Source: Furfurilactobacillus milii
Lineage (GTDB): Bacteria; Bacillota; Bacilli; Lactobacillales; Lactobacillaceae
Length of the DNA: 64,000 nt
Assembly: GCF_009864005.1 (NCBI RefSeq)
Contig: NZ_WEZQ01000019.1
Span: 62,001 to 126,000, forward strand
Direction of reading: 5' to 3'
Within the stretch, counting starts at the first letter, position 1. The number at the start of each line of letters is the position of its first letter. Shown piece by piece: positions 34,667 through 43,989 of the stretch. Position numbers and translations under genes: made by a program. Under the pieces are notes generated by a model that searched no databases, was not told the origin of the DNA, and worked only from the letters and a program-made list of their open reading frames with translations.

Positions 34667-35059
34667 TTATGCAGTGAGGATTTGGCAAAATTCAACAATT
34701 TCACCATTAGGACCCTGAATATTAAAGTATTTAATCCCGTGCTCCCAGAAGGGCAGTGATTGAACTTCGTGGTCAATCATCGTGAAACCGGCATCTTTAG
34801 CAGCAATGAATGCTTTATCCGCGTCACTAGTATTTAGGGAAATATGATTGATTGCACCAGGCTTCATTGGCGTTTCATCAGCAGTCCAAGTTTCAATAGT
34901 GAGGTGGTTAAGCGTCATGAAAGCAACTTGACCGTCGCCATTCTTGAATTGGCCCCGTTTAGTAAAACCAAGTGATTCCCAAAAAGCAATGGACTTAGAT
35001 AAATCTGTCGTTGGAATACCCACGTGTTGAACGTCGTCGATAAAATCTGTAATTTTCAT
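34667..35059 (-). CDS. VOC-family (glyoxalase-fold) protein
   Basis: A 130-residue vicinal-oxygen-chelate protein made of two babbab modules. Candidate metal ligands sit at the expected places: VQHVGIP near residue 12, HLTIETW near 53, INHISLNT near 73 and EIVEFCQ at the C terminus. VOC proteins include glyoxalases, dioxygenases and antibiotic-binding proteins, and this one cannot be assigned further. It is the last gene of an operon with a YczE-type membrane protein and fructokinase. Confidence 0.82.
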   Translation of the reverse strand: MKITDFIDDVQHVGIPTTDLSKSIAFWESLGFTKRGQFKNGDGQVAFMTLNHLTIETWTADETPMKPGAINHISLNTSDADKAFIAAKDAGFTMIDHEVQSLPFWEHGIKYFNIQGPNGEIVEFCQILTA

Positions 35060-35092
35060 AATGATATCCTTTCAAGTTTGAGTGACTTTTGG

Positions 35093-35869
35093 TTAAGCAT
35101 TCGTTTGTTTCGAAGGGGATGGTGTGGCGTTTTCTGCATGGCCAACATCCAACGCTTGATGTTTTAAGTTGGGGAACACAACACGGTCTGCGATTCCCGT
35201 GATGCCGCCTTGGAAGACGAAGGCAAACAGGGTGCCAATCCCAAAGTTAGTGAAGTCGCGGGTGATGGCAAACGCAATGATGGCCATGATGGTCGGTGGA
35301 ATGTAAGAAGCCCACATTGCTAGGTTGGCGTTACCACGACAATATTTGAAACGGAGAATCTGCATTAAATCATCTGCTGGATGCAAAACGAGGTTGACGC
35401 GTTGGTAAATTGAAATTGCGATAGCGATGAGTGCAACGCCGAGAAAATTTAAAATGACGTAAAAGCTAATCATCCAAATACCATGGGCTTGCGGGAGACC
35501 AGCAAATAATTGTGGATAAACACCGTTAAAGAAATCCGCAAATAGTTGAATCAAGGCTGAGAAGGGCACCATAAAAATCAAGTTGCCGAGAGCCCGGCGC
35601 CATTCCCATTTGCCCACTAAAATGGCGTTTAAGACAGTGGTCAACATTCCAAAGATAAGGAATGCCCAGAACAGATTCCAGTGAATGGCAGTCCCTAAAT
35701 TCGCTTCAGCAGCTGTCCAATACGCGGAACCGAGAAAAGATGGGTGAATCTTTGACGACGTGACCAAAGTTAAAACATTTCCCGCCGAGTTAATTACCAA
35801 TGAAAGAATGAAGAGGCCGATTGCAGATCCCATGGAAATGGTACGGCCATTGTTTGATTGTGTCGTCAT
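35093..35869 (-). CDS. YczE/YyaS/YitT-type integral membrane protein
   Basis: A 258-residue membrane protein with about six hydrophobic helices. The segment INSAGNVLTLVTSSK then LGSAYWTAAEANLG followed by VGKWEWRRALGNLIFMVPFSALIQLFADFF resembles the YczE/YyaS/YitT family, whose function is unknown. The position directly behind fructokinase suggests a role in handling the same sugar, though no transport has been shown for the family. The hydrophilic tail is about 25 residues. Confidence 0.7.
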   Translation of the reverse strand: MTTQSNNGRTISMGSAIGLFILSLVINSAGNVLTLVTSSKIHPSFLGSAYWTAAEANLGTAIHWNLFWAFLIFGMLTTVLNAILVGKWEWRRALGNLIFMVPFSALIQLFADFFNGVYPQLFAGLPQAHGIWMISFYVILNFLGVALIAIAISIYQRVNLVLHPADDLMQILRFKYCRGNANLAMWASYIPPTIMAIIAFAITRDFTNFGIGTLFAFVFQGGITGIADRVVFPNLKHQALDVGHAENATPSPSKQTNA

Positions 35870-35910
35870 GTTGAAAACTCCTCACTTAAATATAGGACCA
35901 AATAAACGCG

Positions 35911-36783
35911 TTATGCTTGTAGTTCTCGCAATGCTAATGCAAAGTTACCCAGTGTCGCTGAGCCGTTATGTTTAATGGCAGGCATGGCGATGTAATCGTC
36001 AAGATTACCAACATTAACGTAATCGTTCAGAAGTTCACTGAACTGTTGGCGAACTTTCTTTAAAAATGGCTCGCTGACCACGCCACCACCGAAAATGATT
36101 TTGCCAGGTCTCATAATTAGCGTGACCTGCAATGCTGCTTGGGCAACGTAATACGCCATGATGTCCCAGACATGGTCAGTTAACGGGACTTCCTTGCCAG
36201 GTTTGCCAGTCCGAGCTTCAAACGTTGGCCCAGCGACTAAACCTTCAAGACAGTCGCCGTGAAATGGGCAAATGCCTTTGAAATCGAGGTCATCAGGATG
36301 ACGTTTGAGACGCACATGGCCCATTTCTGGATGGCCCATTTCGCCAAGAAAGTCGCCATCAATAATGGCGCCGGCGCCAACACCGGTACCAATGGTGTAA
36401 TAAACCAATGAATTGATTCGTTCATTAGTTAGCGTCGACATAACATACTCACCATAAGCTGAACCATTGACGTCAGTTGTCCAAAACATGGGAATGTCAA
36501 AGGCTTCTTTTAAGGTGCCGATGAAGTCTGTATCTGCCCAGTTAGGCTTAGGTGTATTGGTGATGTAACCGTACTTGGGATCGTTACGGCGTAGTTCAAT
36601 TGGGCCAAATGAGGCCACCGATAGTGCTTTAATATCGAATTGACGAAAGTAGTCAATCGTCTTTTGGAGGGTTTCCGCCGGCGTGGTCGTGGGGAAACTA
36701 ACAATATCTTTCGTTCGGTAATTTTCGTCACCAACGGCACAAACAAATTTAGTACCGCCTGCTTCAACGCTGCCTAATAACAT
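35911..36783 (-). CDS. ROK-family fructokinase
   Basis: A 290-residue sugar kinase of the ROK fructokinase branch, phosphorylating fructose to fructose-6-phosphate. The N terminus carries the ATP motif VEAGGTKFVCAVG, the centre GTGVGAGAIIDG, and GHPEMGHVRLKRH with CPFHGDCLEGLVAGP provides the Cys/His zinc ligands. AAAGGAAG precedes the ATG on the minus strand. A perfect cre site lies 70 bases upstream, predicting CcpA repression. First gene of an operon with the YczE-type and VOC genes. Confidence 0.9.
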   Translation of the reverse strand: MLLGSVEAGGTKFVCAVGDENYRTKDIVSFPTTTPAETLQKTIDYFRQFDIKALSVASFGPIELRRNDPKYGYITNTPKPNWADTDFIGTLKEAFDIPMFWTTDVNGSAYGEYVMSTLTNERINSLVYYTIGTGVGAGAIIDGDFLGEMGHPEMGHVRLKRHPDDLDFKGICPFHGDCLEGLVAGPTFEARTGKPGKEVPLTDHVWDIMAYYVAQAALQVTLIMRPGKIIFGGGVVSEPFLKKVRQQFSELLNDYVNVGNLDDYIAMPAIKHNGSATLGNFALALRELQA

Positions 36784-36852
36784 AGTGATGCTTCCTTTCT
36801 GATACTCAGTAAATGTGGTTGAAATAAAAATGTGAATGATTAATTTAAATCT

Positions 36853-36866
36853 TGTAAGCGATTACA
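36853..36866. promoter_or_regulatory. cre site (CcpA) upstream of fructokinase
   Basis: TGTAAGCGATTACA matches the cre consensus at every position and is palindromic apart from its centre. Confidence 0.72.
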
Positions 36867-37035
36867 ATGTCTAATCATAGCCACACACAGAAAGGAGAAC
36901 AATCTTTATTTGAGGATATTGTTAACTTAATCACTAACCATGTTGATTGTTATACTCCCGTTGTGATGGGCTTTTAAAGGGGGTAAAGGAAATCAATTAG
37001 GCGGCTGTGAAAGCCGATGGAAGGTCAAAGCACCG

Positions 37036-37051
37036 AGACAAACGTTTGTCT
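37036..37051. promoter_or_regulatory. LacI-type palindromic operator 1
   Basis: AGACAAACGTTTGTCT is a perfect 16-base palindrome with the central CG typical of LacI/GalR operators. A LacI-family gene lies 2 kb away at 38967. Confidence 0.62.
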
Positions 37052-37117
37052 TTGAAAGTCGAAAAATCAGTATGAAAATGGTTAATCGTTTTCATGAGGA
37101 TAGTTTAAAAACAATAG

Positions 37118-37133
37118 AGACAAACGTTTGTTT
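37118..37133. promoter_or_regulatory. LacI-type palindromic operator 2
   Basis: AGACAAACGTTTGTTT shares the ACAAACGTTTGT core with the first operator; the centres are 82 bases apart, close to eight helical turns, which suits looping. Confidence 0.62.
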
Positions 37134-37326
37134 TAAACGCAATGAAGGTGAGTAAAACATTGAAGTAACAGGCCTGAGGCAAGGGAAGATACTGCTTGGA
37201 CAAGGTCGACAACTGGGGTCAATTTGGCCTAATTTGCTTTAAAAGTGGGTTGTTTCATCCGCGGGGAATTTTTACAATAACGAATGTTATGAAATTCACA
37301 TACAAATCAGAAACGGGGTTTATGAA

Positions 37327-38337
37327 ATGAAGGCACTTGTTCTTGAAGGCTTAAAAGATATGAATGTGCGTGATATCGACGCACCCAAGGTTCCAGCCAA
37401 TGAAGTAAAAATCCAAATGAAATATGCAGGCATCTGTGGCACGGATACGCATCTTTACCAAGGACTCCCAGGTTCGGCTCAAGCAACGCCACCAATCGTT
37501 TTAGGTCATGAGAATTCAGGTCAAGTGGTTGAAGTTGGTGCTGACGTCACGACAATTAAAGTTGGCGATCGGGTGACAATTGACCCCAACATTTACTGTG
37601 GTCATTGTCGTTACTGTCGTGAAGGTCGTCCTCAATTGTGTGAGAACTTGTCAGCCGTTGGTGTAACACGGAACGGTGGACTTGCAGAATTTGTTACTGC
37701 ACCAGAATCTGTCGTTTACCCAATTCCTGATGAACTCTCATTTAAAGCGGCTGCTTTAACCGAACCAGTTAGTTGCGCAGTGCATGGGGTGAAATTACTG
37801 GATTTAGATCCTGCTCAACACGTGTTAATTATTGGTGATGGTTTTATCGCCCAACTCTTTACAGCGATGATTAAGTCACTGGGTGTGACACATGTTGACG
37901 TTAGTGGTCACAATGATCAAAAACGTGACCTGATGAAACGTTTGGGTGCTGAGAACGTTTATAACAACGGCACCGAAACCGTTCCCTCTGGTTATGACGT
38001 GGTCGTTGAAGTTGTTGGTGCGCCTGCGACTCAAGCTGCCGCGGTTGACGCTGCAGGGAAGGGTGGTCAGGTCTTGATGTTTGGGGTTGCTAACCCAGAT
38101 CAAACTTTCGCACTGAACTCTTACGACATTTTCCAAAAAGAACTGACAATTAAAGGTTCCTTCATCAACCCATACGCTTTTGAAGATTCACTGGCATTTT
38201 TGGCAGGTCATCAGGAATTAGTTGAATCATTAATTTCAGATGAATTAACGTTTGATCAAGTTGCTGATTTTCTTGGTGGCAAGTTTGATCACAAAGTCAA
38301 CAAAGCCATCGTCAACGTTAGCGAAAGTGTTAAATAG
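37327..38337 (+). CDS. Zinc-dependent medium-chain alcohol/polyol dehydrogenase
   Basis: A 336-residue MDR-family dehydrogenase. The catalytic zinc ligands are Cys37 (ICGTDTH) and His61-Glu62 (LGHENSG); the structural zinc is held by Cys91, 94, 97 and 105 (CGHCRYCREGRPQLC). The Rossmann loop reads IIGDGFIAQLF, with Ala replacing the usual third glycine. The pattern is closest to sorbitol, butanediol or threonine dehydrogenases; the substrate cannot be fixed. Two LacI-type operators in the upstream region and a LacI gene nearby point to sugar- or polyol-induced expression. Confidence 0.85.
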   Translation: MKALVLEGLKDMNVRDIDAPKVPANEVKIQMKYAGICGTDTHLYQGLPGSAQATPPIVLGHENSGQVVEVGADVTTIKVGDRVTIDPNIYCGHCRYCREGRPQLCENLSAVGVTRNGGLAEFVTAPESVVYPIPDELSFKAAALTEPVSCAVHGVKLLDLDPAQHVLIIGDGFIAQLFTAMIKSLGVTHVDVSGHNDQKRDLMKRLGAENVYNNGTETVPSGYDVVVEVVGAPATQAAAVDAAGKGGQVLMFGVANPDQTFALNSYDIFQKELTIKGSFINPYAFEDSLAFLAGHQELVESLISDELTFDQVADFLGGKFDHKVNKAIVNVSESVK

Positions 38338-38377
38338 TTAAGTGATATTTTTCCAGAATTAAATTTTTGTTGTATGC

Positions 38378-38424
38378 AAAAAGCACGTGTTCCCTCACTA
38401 AAAAGGAGGAGAACGCGTGCTTTT
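38378..38424. terminator. Bidirectional terminator
   Basis: AAAGCACGTGTTC and GAACGCGTGCTTT form a 13-base stem with one mismatch and A/T flanks between convergent genes. Confidence 0.85.
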
Positions 38425-38446
38425 ACTTACTACAGAAACTATTTAA

Positions 38447-38932
38447 TTAGCGATGATCCGAATCTGCGTTTAAGATTAATTGCATTTCTACAAATGGATA
38501 CTGACCACCATTTGTGGCTTGCAGGTGACGTTTTACTGGCATAAAGCCTAAGTTACGATAGCATTTTTGAGCCCGAACGTTGAATTCAGCAACATCAAAA
38601 ATAATAGTTTCTGGATGATGATGCGCACTAACGTAAGCCAAAATTAACTGGACAAATTGTTTGCCCGCCCCTTGGCCCGTCAATAATGGTTTCATTCCGA
38701 GACCAACTTCAACAATCGATGATTGATCGGTCGGTTCGACCATGAAAAAACCAGTGAGTTGGTTTTGTGTCACCACCTGAAAATAATGATCGGAACGTAA
38801 TTTAGGGGAAAGTATCTCTTCGTAGTCTTCAGGATCTGCTGACATGTCATAAAAACTGTACATTCCGTCATAATGCCAAGTATTAGCAATTAGCTCAGCG
38901 TTATTTTGAGTCAATGGGGCAATTGTAGTCAT
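38447..38932 (-). CDS. GNAT-family N-acetyltransferase
   Basis: A 161-residue acetyltransferase. The acetyl-CoA-binding motif reads VGLGMKPLLTGQGAGKQFVQ, followed by FDVAEFNVRAQKCYRNLGFMPVKR. The substrate is unknown; no ribosomal-protein signature is evident. GAAAGGA precedes the ATG on the minus strand. It lies 34 bases downstream of the LacI regulator gene on the same strand and may be translated from the same message. Confidence 0.87.
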   Translation of the reverse strand: MTTIAPLTQNNAELIANTWHYDGMYSFYDMSADPEDYEEILSPKLRSDHYFQVVTQNQLTGFFMVEPTDQSSIVEVGLGMKPLLTGQGAGKQFVQLILAYVSAHHHPETIIFDVAEFNVRAQKCYRNLGFMPVKRHLQATNGGQYPFVEMQLILNADSDHR

Positions 38933-38966
38933 GGTCTATGGCGTCCTTTCTGTTGGCTGTTGAACG

Positions 38967-39950
38967 CTAAAAGTTCTGGTGTAACGTGACAGGTAAGCAT
39001 TGGGTCGTAACTGGCGCAGTCGGTGTCGCAATTCGGTTGAGCAGAGTTGTTACAGCGGCATGACCAATCGCATACGTCGACTGTTGGACAGCAACCAGAT
39101 CCACGTCGAGGTAATCAAACCAGCTGAGGTAATCGAACGTACCTAACCTAAAGGCTGCTAGTTTTCCCTGTTGTTTGAGCAATTTCATGACTTGGCTGAG
39201 GATAACACTGTCGGCAACTATCAGGCTATCGATTTTTTCCTGTTGTAGGAGTTCGTTGAGCGCTTTGGCCGTGGCAGCAGGCGTATAGTCCGTTTGACGG
39301 GTGAGGTTGCGTTTGGCCGGCAAACCATTGTCCGTGAGCGCTTGTTGATAACCATTGAGACGTTCGATTGCTGAAAACGCGACCTGGCTACCGATGAAAC
39401 CGATCCGCTTGCCACCGGCATCAATCAAGCGTTGGGTCAGATCACGGGCAGCCGTCGGATTATCCGTCAACACGGCGTCATAGTGATGAATGCTATCTGC
39501 ATTGGGCACTCGGTCCACGAAAACAGTGGGTGTGGTTTGCGTTAACTTATCGTAATTATCAATCCCGCCAGTACTGGCAATAATTAAGCCATCGACCATC
39601 TGACCCGTCAATGCATTTAAAAAACGCGTCTCTTTAGCGGCTTGTTCGTCCGTGTTAAACAGCACCATGCGTTTACCGGACAAAGCTAGTTCATCACCGA
39701 TACCGCGAAGAAGTTCCGTGAAGTAAGGATTAAGAATGTTGCTGACAATGATGCCAATTGTGTCTGTTTGTTGGTTACGAATACTTTGCGCCAACGTATT
39801 TGGCTGAAAGTTCATGTCTTCTGCAATTTGATGAATTCGTGCTCGTGTGGCAGGTGTCACGCGGGGACTATCCCTCAGAGCGCGAGAAACAGTCGACGGG
39901 GCCATTCCGACGCGTTTGGCAACATCTGCTAACGTTACGTGTTTTGCCAT
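38967..39950 (-). CDS. LacI-family transcriptional regulator
   Basis: A 327-residue regulator. The N-terminal helix-turn-helix and hinge read VTLADVAKRVGMAPSTVSRALRDSPRV, then the periplasmic-binding-protein-like effector domain (IGIIVSNILNPYFTELLRGI, DGLIIAS, RIGFIGS). The ATG at 39950 is set by GGAGGAAG on the minus strand; a longer reading adds unrelated residues. The effector is presumably a sugar or polyol. The perfect CG-centred palindromes at 37036 and 37118 are the best candidate targets. An ATCATT-gtg-AATGAT repeat lies in its own upstream region. Confidence 0.93.
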   Translation of the reverse strand: MAKHVTLADVAKRVGMAPSTVSRALRDSPRVTPATRARIHQIAEDMNFQPNTLAQSIRNQQTDTIGIIVSNILNPYFTELLRGIGDELALSGKRMVLFNTDEQAAKETRFLNALTGQMVDGLIIASTGGIDNYDKLTQTTPTVFVDRVPNADSIHHYDAVLTDNPTAARDLTQRLIDAGGKRIGFIGSQVAFSAIERLNGYQQALTDNGLPAKRNLTRQTDYTPAATAKALNELLQQEKIDSLIVADSVILSQVMKLLKQQGKLAAFRLGTFDYLSWFDYLDVDLVAVQQSTYAIGHAAVTTLLNRIATPTAPVTTQCLPVTLHQNF

Positions 39951-40040
39951 GTTAACTTCCTCCGTTTGCGACACTAAGTGCCCATCATTGTGAATGATTA
40001 AACTAATTTTAGCATATTCAGTTACTTTCAATAAGCTGGA

Positions 40041-40256
40041 TTAGTGGCGGAACAGCAATTGCCACTCCAACCACAGCCACAGGCCAAACAAGACCAGCAC
40101 GTAAAGGGCGCATGCCCAGAAGGCAACGATAATAAAAGTGTTGATGATAAACATTCGGACGACCAACAATCCTAAGGCCAGAACAGCGGCGATTACTAAC
40201 CGTCGTTGAATGGCGTCGAGGTGCTGACGAAGCTCTTGTTGAGACAAACTGACCAA
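40041..40256 (-). CDS. Small membrane protein, 71 residues
   Basis: A hydrophilic N-terminal helix (SQQELRQHLDAIQRRL) followed by two transmembrane helices (VIAAVLALGLLVVRMF and IIVAFWACALYVLVLFGLWLW). No family recognised. The start appears to be TTG at 40256, with AGAGG just upstream on the minus strand. It lies between the LacI gene and opuCA, divergent from the latter. Confidence 0.6.
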   Translation of the reverse strand: MVSLSQQELRQHLDAIQRRLVIAAVLALGLLVVRMFIINTFIIVAFWACALYVLVLFGLWLWLEWQLLFRH

Positions 40257-40373
40257 TCCTTCCTCTTTTCTTGCATTTTACACGCTGAACACGTTAGGGT
40301 GGTAGGTAACATCAATTAATTAATGAATTTAGGCAAGTAAATTTGTAAAACTAGAGAAAAAGGGTGAATAACC

Positions 40374-41657
40374 GTGTTCTTATCGATGAGCCACTTAAAC
40401 AAGACATACTCCGGTAACAAGGTCGCCGTTGAAGATTTTAATTTGGAAATTGAAAAAGGCGAGTTTATCTGTTTTATCGGGACCTCTGGCTCCGGCAAAA
40501 CAACGACCATGCGCATGATCAACCGGATGTTGAATCAAACTTCTGGTACGATTCAGATTGAGGGTCAGGACATTTCCAAGATGAATCCGGTCCAATTGCG
40601 ACGTCGAATTGGCTATGTGATTCAAAATATTGGTTTGTTACCGCATATGACGATTCGTGACAACATTACGTTGGTGCCCCGCCTCTTGAAATGGCCCGAG
40701 GACAAACGTAATCAACGCGCTAAAGAAATGATTGAGATGGTTGAACTGCCAGACAGTTTCCTAGACCGTTATCCGGCTGAATTGTCTGGTGGTCAGCAGC
40801 AAAGAATCGGTGTGGCCCGTGCGTTAGCAGCGGATCAGGACATTATCCTGATGGATGAAGCCTTTAGTGCATTGGACCCCGTGACCCGTGAAATGTTACA
40901 AGACCTCGTGAAAAGTTTGCAGCAGAAGTCTGGTAAGACCTTTGTGTTTGTTACGCATGATATGGACGAGGCGTTGAAGTTAGCAACACGTATTGTCGTG
41001 ATGTCTCATGGAAAAATGGTCCAAGTGGCCACGCCAGAAGAAATCTTGCGCCACCCGGCCAATGACTTCGTTGAAGAATTGATTGGCCGTGACCGTCTTA
41101 TTCAGGCTAAGCCAAGTATCACCACTGTTGGTCAGGTGATGTTAAAAACGCCGGTTGCGATGGTTTCATCTGCTACTTTGGTGCAAGCGTTGAAGTTGAT
41201 GCATGACCGACGGGTTGATACGCTACTGGTCACGGATAAAGAAAACCATTTGCGTGGCTTTGTTGATATTGAGACCCTAAATGATAACTACTCACCAACT
41301 AAACAACTGGGTGATATTTTTAACGAACGCATTTTCTATGTAAATGAGAATGCGGTCATTCGTGATACTGTGGATCGTATCTTGAAACACGGTTATAAAA
41401 ACGTCCCTGTTGTGGACGACGATGGCAAGCTGGTCGGTATCGTGACACGGGCTGCATTGGTGGACATCGTGTACGATGCGCTATTTGTCGATGATAAATT
41501 GGATAGTACGGGCAATGAGGATCAGGAGACAACGGGGACGACTCAACCGAGTTCTGACAGCGCCACGAGTCAAATCGCTAAGTCTACCCCAAGCCAGCAA
41601 GCCAGTGCAGAATCTGCTGGCACAGCAACATCCGATGAGACAAAGGTGGGTGATTAA
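40374..41657 (+). CDS. opuCA: Osmolyte (glycine betaine/carnitine/choline) ABC transporter ATPase with CBS domains
   Basis: ATP-binding subunit of an OpuC-type importer for compatible solutes. Walker [10 protein letters not shown] lies near residue 36, the signature [10 protein letters not shown] near 138 and Walker [13 protein letters not shown] near 158. Two CBS domains follow (about 250-375); in related OpuC systems these bind cyclic di-AMP, made here by CdaA, which shuts down uptake. A low-complexity Ser/Thr/Gln tail of about 50 residues ends the protein. Start GTG 40374 behind AAAGGGTGA. The stop overlaps opuCB by one base in TAATG-like arrangement. Confidence 0.93.
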   Translation: MFLSMSHLNKTYSGNKVAVEDFNLEIEKGEFICFIGTSGSGKTTTMRMINRMLNQTSGTIQIEGQDISKMNPVQLRRRIGYVIQNIGLLPHMTIRDNITLVPRLLKWPEDKRNQRAKEMIEMVELPDSFLDRYPAELSGGQQQRIGVARALAADQDIILMDEAFSALDPVTREMLQDLVKSLQQKSGKTFVFVTHDMDEALKLATRIVVMSHGKMVQVATPEEILRHPANDFVEELIGRDRLIQAKPSITTVGQVMLKTPVAMVSSATLVQALKLMHDRRVDTLLVTDKENHLRGFVDIETLNDNYSPTKQLGDIFNERIFYVNENAVIRDTVDRILKHGYKNVPVVDDDGKLVGIVTRAALVDIVYDALFVDDKLDSTGNEDQETTGTTQPSSDSATSQIAKSTPSQQASAESAGTATSDETKVGD

Positions 41658-42304
41658 TGATGATCACCTTCCTACAAAATTTTGGTGGCCAATTAATCTT
41701 TAAAACGTGGCAGCATCTGTATATTTCAGGAATTTCTTTGTTTCTTGGCGTAATCGTGGCGATTCCACTTGGCGTTTTGTTGACACGCTTTAAAAAGATT
41801 GCCGGAATTGTTATTGGACTAGCCAGCGTCTTACAAACGGTGCCGGCGATGGCTCTACTAGCATTGATGATTCCGCTGTTTGGTATCGGTGCTAAACCAG
41901 CTATTATTGCGTTATTTATCTATTCGTTGTTACCGATTTTAAGAAATACGTACTTAGGATTAGAAGATGTGAATCCCAGTGTCTTGGATGCTGCCAAAGG
42001 GATGGGCATGAGCCGACTTGAGTCCATTCGAATGGTCGAGTTACCGTTGGCAGCGCCGGTGATTATGGCCGGTGTCCGTTTGTCAGGCACTTACGTCATC
42101 GCGTGGGCAACGTTGGCTTCTTATATCGGGGCAGGCGGCCTCGGGGACTTTATCTTCAACGGTTTGAACTTGTACCGGGGTGACCTGATTCTTGGTGGCT
42201 CGATTCCCGTTATTATTTTGGCGCTAGTTGTTGATTATTTGTTGGGTCTGTTAGAAAAGGCTCTAACACCGCGGGTTACCGGCGATGAAGGAGGTCAAAG
42301 CTAA
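41657..42304 (+). CDS. opuCB: Osmolyte ABC transporter permease
   Basis: A 215-residue permease with six hydrophobic helices, first of the two membrane subunits of the OpuC importer. The cytoplasmic coupling loop reads [36 protein letters not shown], the EAA-like motif that contacts OpuCA. AAAGGTGG precedes the ATG inside opuCA, and the gene overlaps both neighbours by one or a few bases, indicating tight translational coupling. Confidence 0.93.
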   Translation: MMITFLQNFGGQLIFKTWQHLYISGISLFLGVIVAIPLGVLLTRFKKIAGIVIGLASVLQTVPAMALLALMIPLFGIGAKPAIIALFIYSLLPILRNTYLGLEDVNPSVLDAAKGMGMSRLESIRMVELPLAAPVIMAGVRLSGTYVIAWATLASYIGAGGLGDFIFNGLNLYRGDLILGGSIPVIILALVVDYLLGLLEKALTPRVTGDEGGQS

Positions 42305-43242
42305 TGCGACATTTACAACGAAAAGTTTGGTCATTAGTCATTGTTGCGCTAGCTGGTGTGATGCTTTTGAGTGGCTGTGGTTTCCCCGGTCTCAACAACT
42401 CGTCAACAGGGACAGTTCGGATCGCATCCATGTCGACAACGGAATCACAGATCATGGCAGAAATGCTGAAAGATCTGATTGAGCATGACACAAGTTATAA
42501 GGCAACGATTGTTTCAAACCTGGGTTCAGGTAACGTTACTTTCAACGCGCAAAAGCGTAACGATGCGGATTTATCTGCGGTGCGTTATACGGGAACGGAT
42601 TTAGAGTCAATCATGGGTAAAAAGATTGACCGCTCTCGCACGCAGGCCCAAACGGATGCTTACGTTCATCAATACTTTAAGAAGCATTATCACATGACGT
42701 ACTTCCCGAGCTATGGATTTGCGGATACTTATGCGTGGATGGTGACGAAAGATTATGCCAAAAAGAATCATGTGGATACAGTTAGCGACCTAAAGTCACA
42801 CGCTAGTCAGATGAAAGTGGGGATCGATCCGATTTGGGAGAATCGTCATGGCGACGGTTACGCCGATTTCAAACGGACTTATGGGTACTCGTTTGGCGAT
42901 TTATATCCTATGCAAATTGGTCTGGTTTATGAAGCGTTGTCACAAGGCCGGATGGATGCTGTGTTAGGCTATTCTACAGATGGGCGCATTAAGAGTTATA
43001 ACTTAAAGGTTTTAAAGGACAATAAGAATTTCTTCCCGCCTTATAACTGTAGCGTTGTGGCCAACGATGCTGCCTTGAAGAAGTATCCTCAACTGAAAAA
43101 GACACTGCGTAAACTGAGCGGCAAAATCAGTTTGAACACGATGCAGAAGTTGAATTACGAAGTGGACAATAATCTTGAGGAACCTGCGACGGTTGCCCAA
43201 CGTTACTTGCATCAACATCATTATTTTGAAGGGGGCCGGTAA
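42304..43242 (+). CDS. opuCC: Osmolyte-binding lipoprotein
   Basis: Substrate-binding subunit, 312 residues. The signal peptide ends with the lipobox LLSGC, so Cys25 is lipidated and the protein is tethered outside the membrane. The mature part has the OpuAC-type fold: VRIASMSTTESQIMAEML at its start and GLVYEALSQGRMDAVLGYSTDGRI in the second lobe, the latter typical of quaternary-amine binders. AAGGAGG lies at the end of opuCB. It ends one base before opuCD. Confidence 0.92.
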   Translation: MRHLQRKVWSLVIVALAGVMLLSGCGFPGLNNSSTGTVRIASMSTTESQIMAEMLKDLIEHDTSYKATIVSNLGSGNVTFNAQKRNDADLSAVRYTGTDLESIMGKKIDRSRTQAQTDAYVHQYFKKHYHMTYFPSYGFADTYAWMVTKDYAKKNHVDTVSDLKSHASQMKVGIDPIWENRHGDGYADFKRTYGYSFGDLYPMQIGLVYEALSQGRMDAVLGYSTDGRIKSYNLKVLKDNKNFFPPYNCSVVANDAALKKYPQLKKTLRKLSGKISLNTMQKLNYEVDNNLEEPATVAQRYLHQHHYFEGGR

Positions 43243-43243
43243 T

Positions 43244-43924
43244 ATGAGTCAGCTAAATATATGGCAACAATTACTGTATTATTTTCAGCATAATGGCTTA
43301 TATGTTTTGAGTCAGTTTAACCGACACTTCCTTATTTCGATTTATGGTGTGTTGTTTGCTGCAATCGTTGGCATTCCGATTGGTATCTTGATTGCCCGTA
43401 ACCGTCATTTGAGTGGCTGGGTAATCGGAATTGCCAATGTTATTCAAACAATTCCGTCTTTAGCGATGCTGTCGGTGTTGATGCTTGGCCTTGGCCTCGG
43501 CGTAAATACCGTTATCGTGACAGTGTTTCTGTATGCGCTATTGCCAATTATCAAAAATACGTATACCGGGATGTTAAACGTTAATCCAGATGTTCTGGAT
43601 GCCGGCAAGGGGATGGGAATGACCCGTCTTGAAGTACTGCGTTACATTGAACTGCCGCTTTCATTGTCTGTTATTATGGCAGGCATTCGAAACGCTTTAG
43701 TGTTGGCAATCGGAATCACTGCGATTGGTTCATTCGTTGGCGCTGGTGGCCTTGGTGATATCATTATCAGAGGGACGAATGCCACAAATGGTGGTGCAAT
43801 CATTTTAGCTGGTGCGTTGCCGACCGCCTTAATGGCCATTGTTTCCGACGCAGTGTTGGGTTGGCTACAAAAGCTATTTGATCCCTCGGCACGACGCAAT
43901 CATGCGCAGGGTGCAGAAGAGTAG
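43244..43924 (+). CDS. opuCD: Osmolyte ABC transporter permease, second subunit
   Basis: A 226-residue permease, homologous to OpuCB, with six hydrophobic helices and the loop NVNPDVLDAGKGMGMTRLEVLRYIELPLSLSVIMAGI. ATG 43244 is set by GGGGG at 43231-43235; an in-frame upstream extension would run into opuCC. It closes the opuCABCD operon. No ordinary terminator follows; the next sequence is a heavily folded 630-base gap. Confidence 0.93.
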   Translation: MSQLNIWQQLLYYFQHNGLYVLSQFNRHFLISIYGVLFAAIVGIPIGILIARNRHLSGWVIGIANVIQTIPSLAMLSVLMLGLGLGVNTVIVTVFLYALLPIIKNTYTGMLNVNPDVLDAGKGMGMTRLEVLRYIELPLSLSVIMAGIRNALVLAIGITAIGSFVGAGGLGDIIIRGTNATNGGAIILAGALPTALMAIVSDAVLGWLQKLFDPSARRNHAQGAEE

Positions 43925-43989
43925 ACAGTATTTGTAACCTCAATAATTAGGCGCCACTACTTTAATGAGCGTGGATTACGCTTACGGTT

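Larger units (their letters stand above)
36867..37326. other. Long divergent control region without a recognised gene
   Basis: About 460 bases between the fructokinase operon and the dehydrogenase gene. It holds two LacI-type palindromes, an ATGAAAA/TTTTCAT inverted repeat around 37072-37095, and no convincing coding frame. The best short frame, 36 codons from 36868, has no ribosome site. Confidence 0.55.

Noticed and set aside
36868-36978. A 36-codon frame starting at the end of the fructokinase cre site
   Set aside because: No ribosome site precedes it and its start lies inside the regulatory region.
36831-40001. A shared 13-mer TGTGAATGATTAA upstream of both fructokinase (36831) and the LacI gene (39989)
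   Set aside because: Exact 13-base matches are expected by chance in 64 kb, and the position relative to the promoters is not clear enough.
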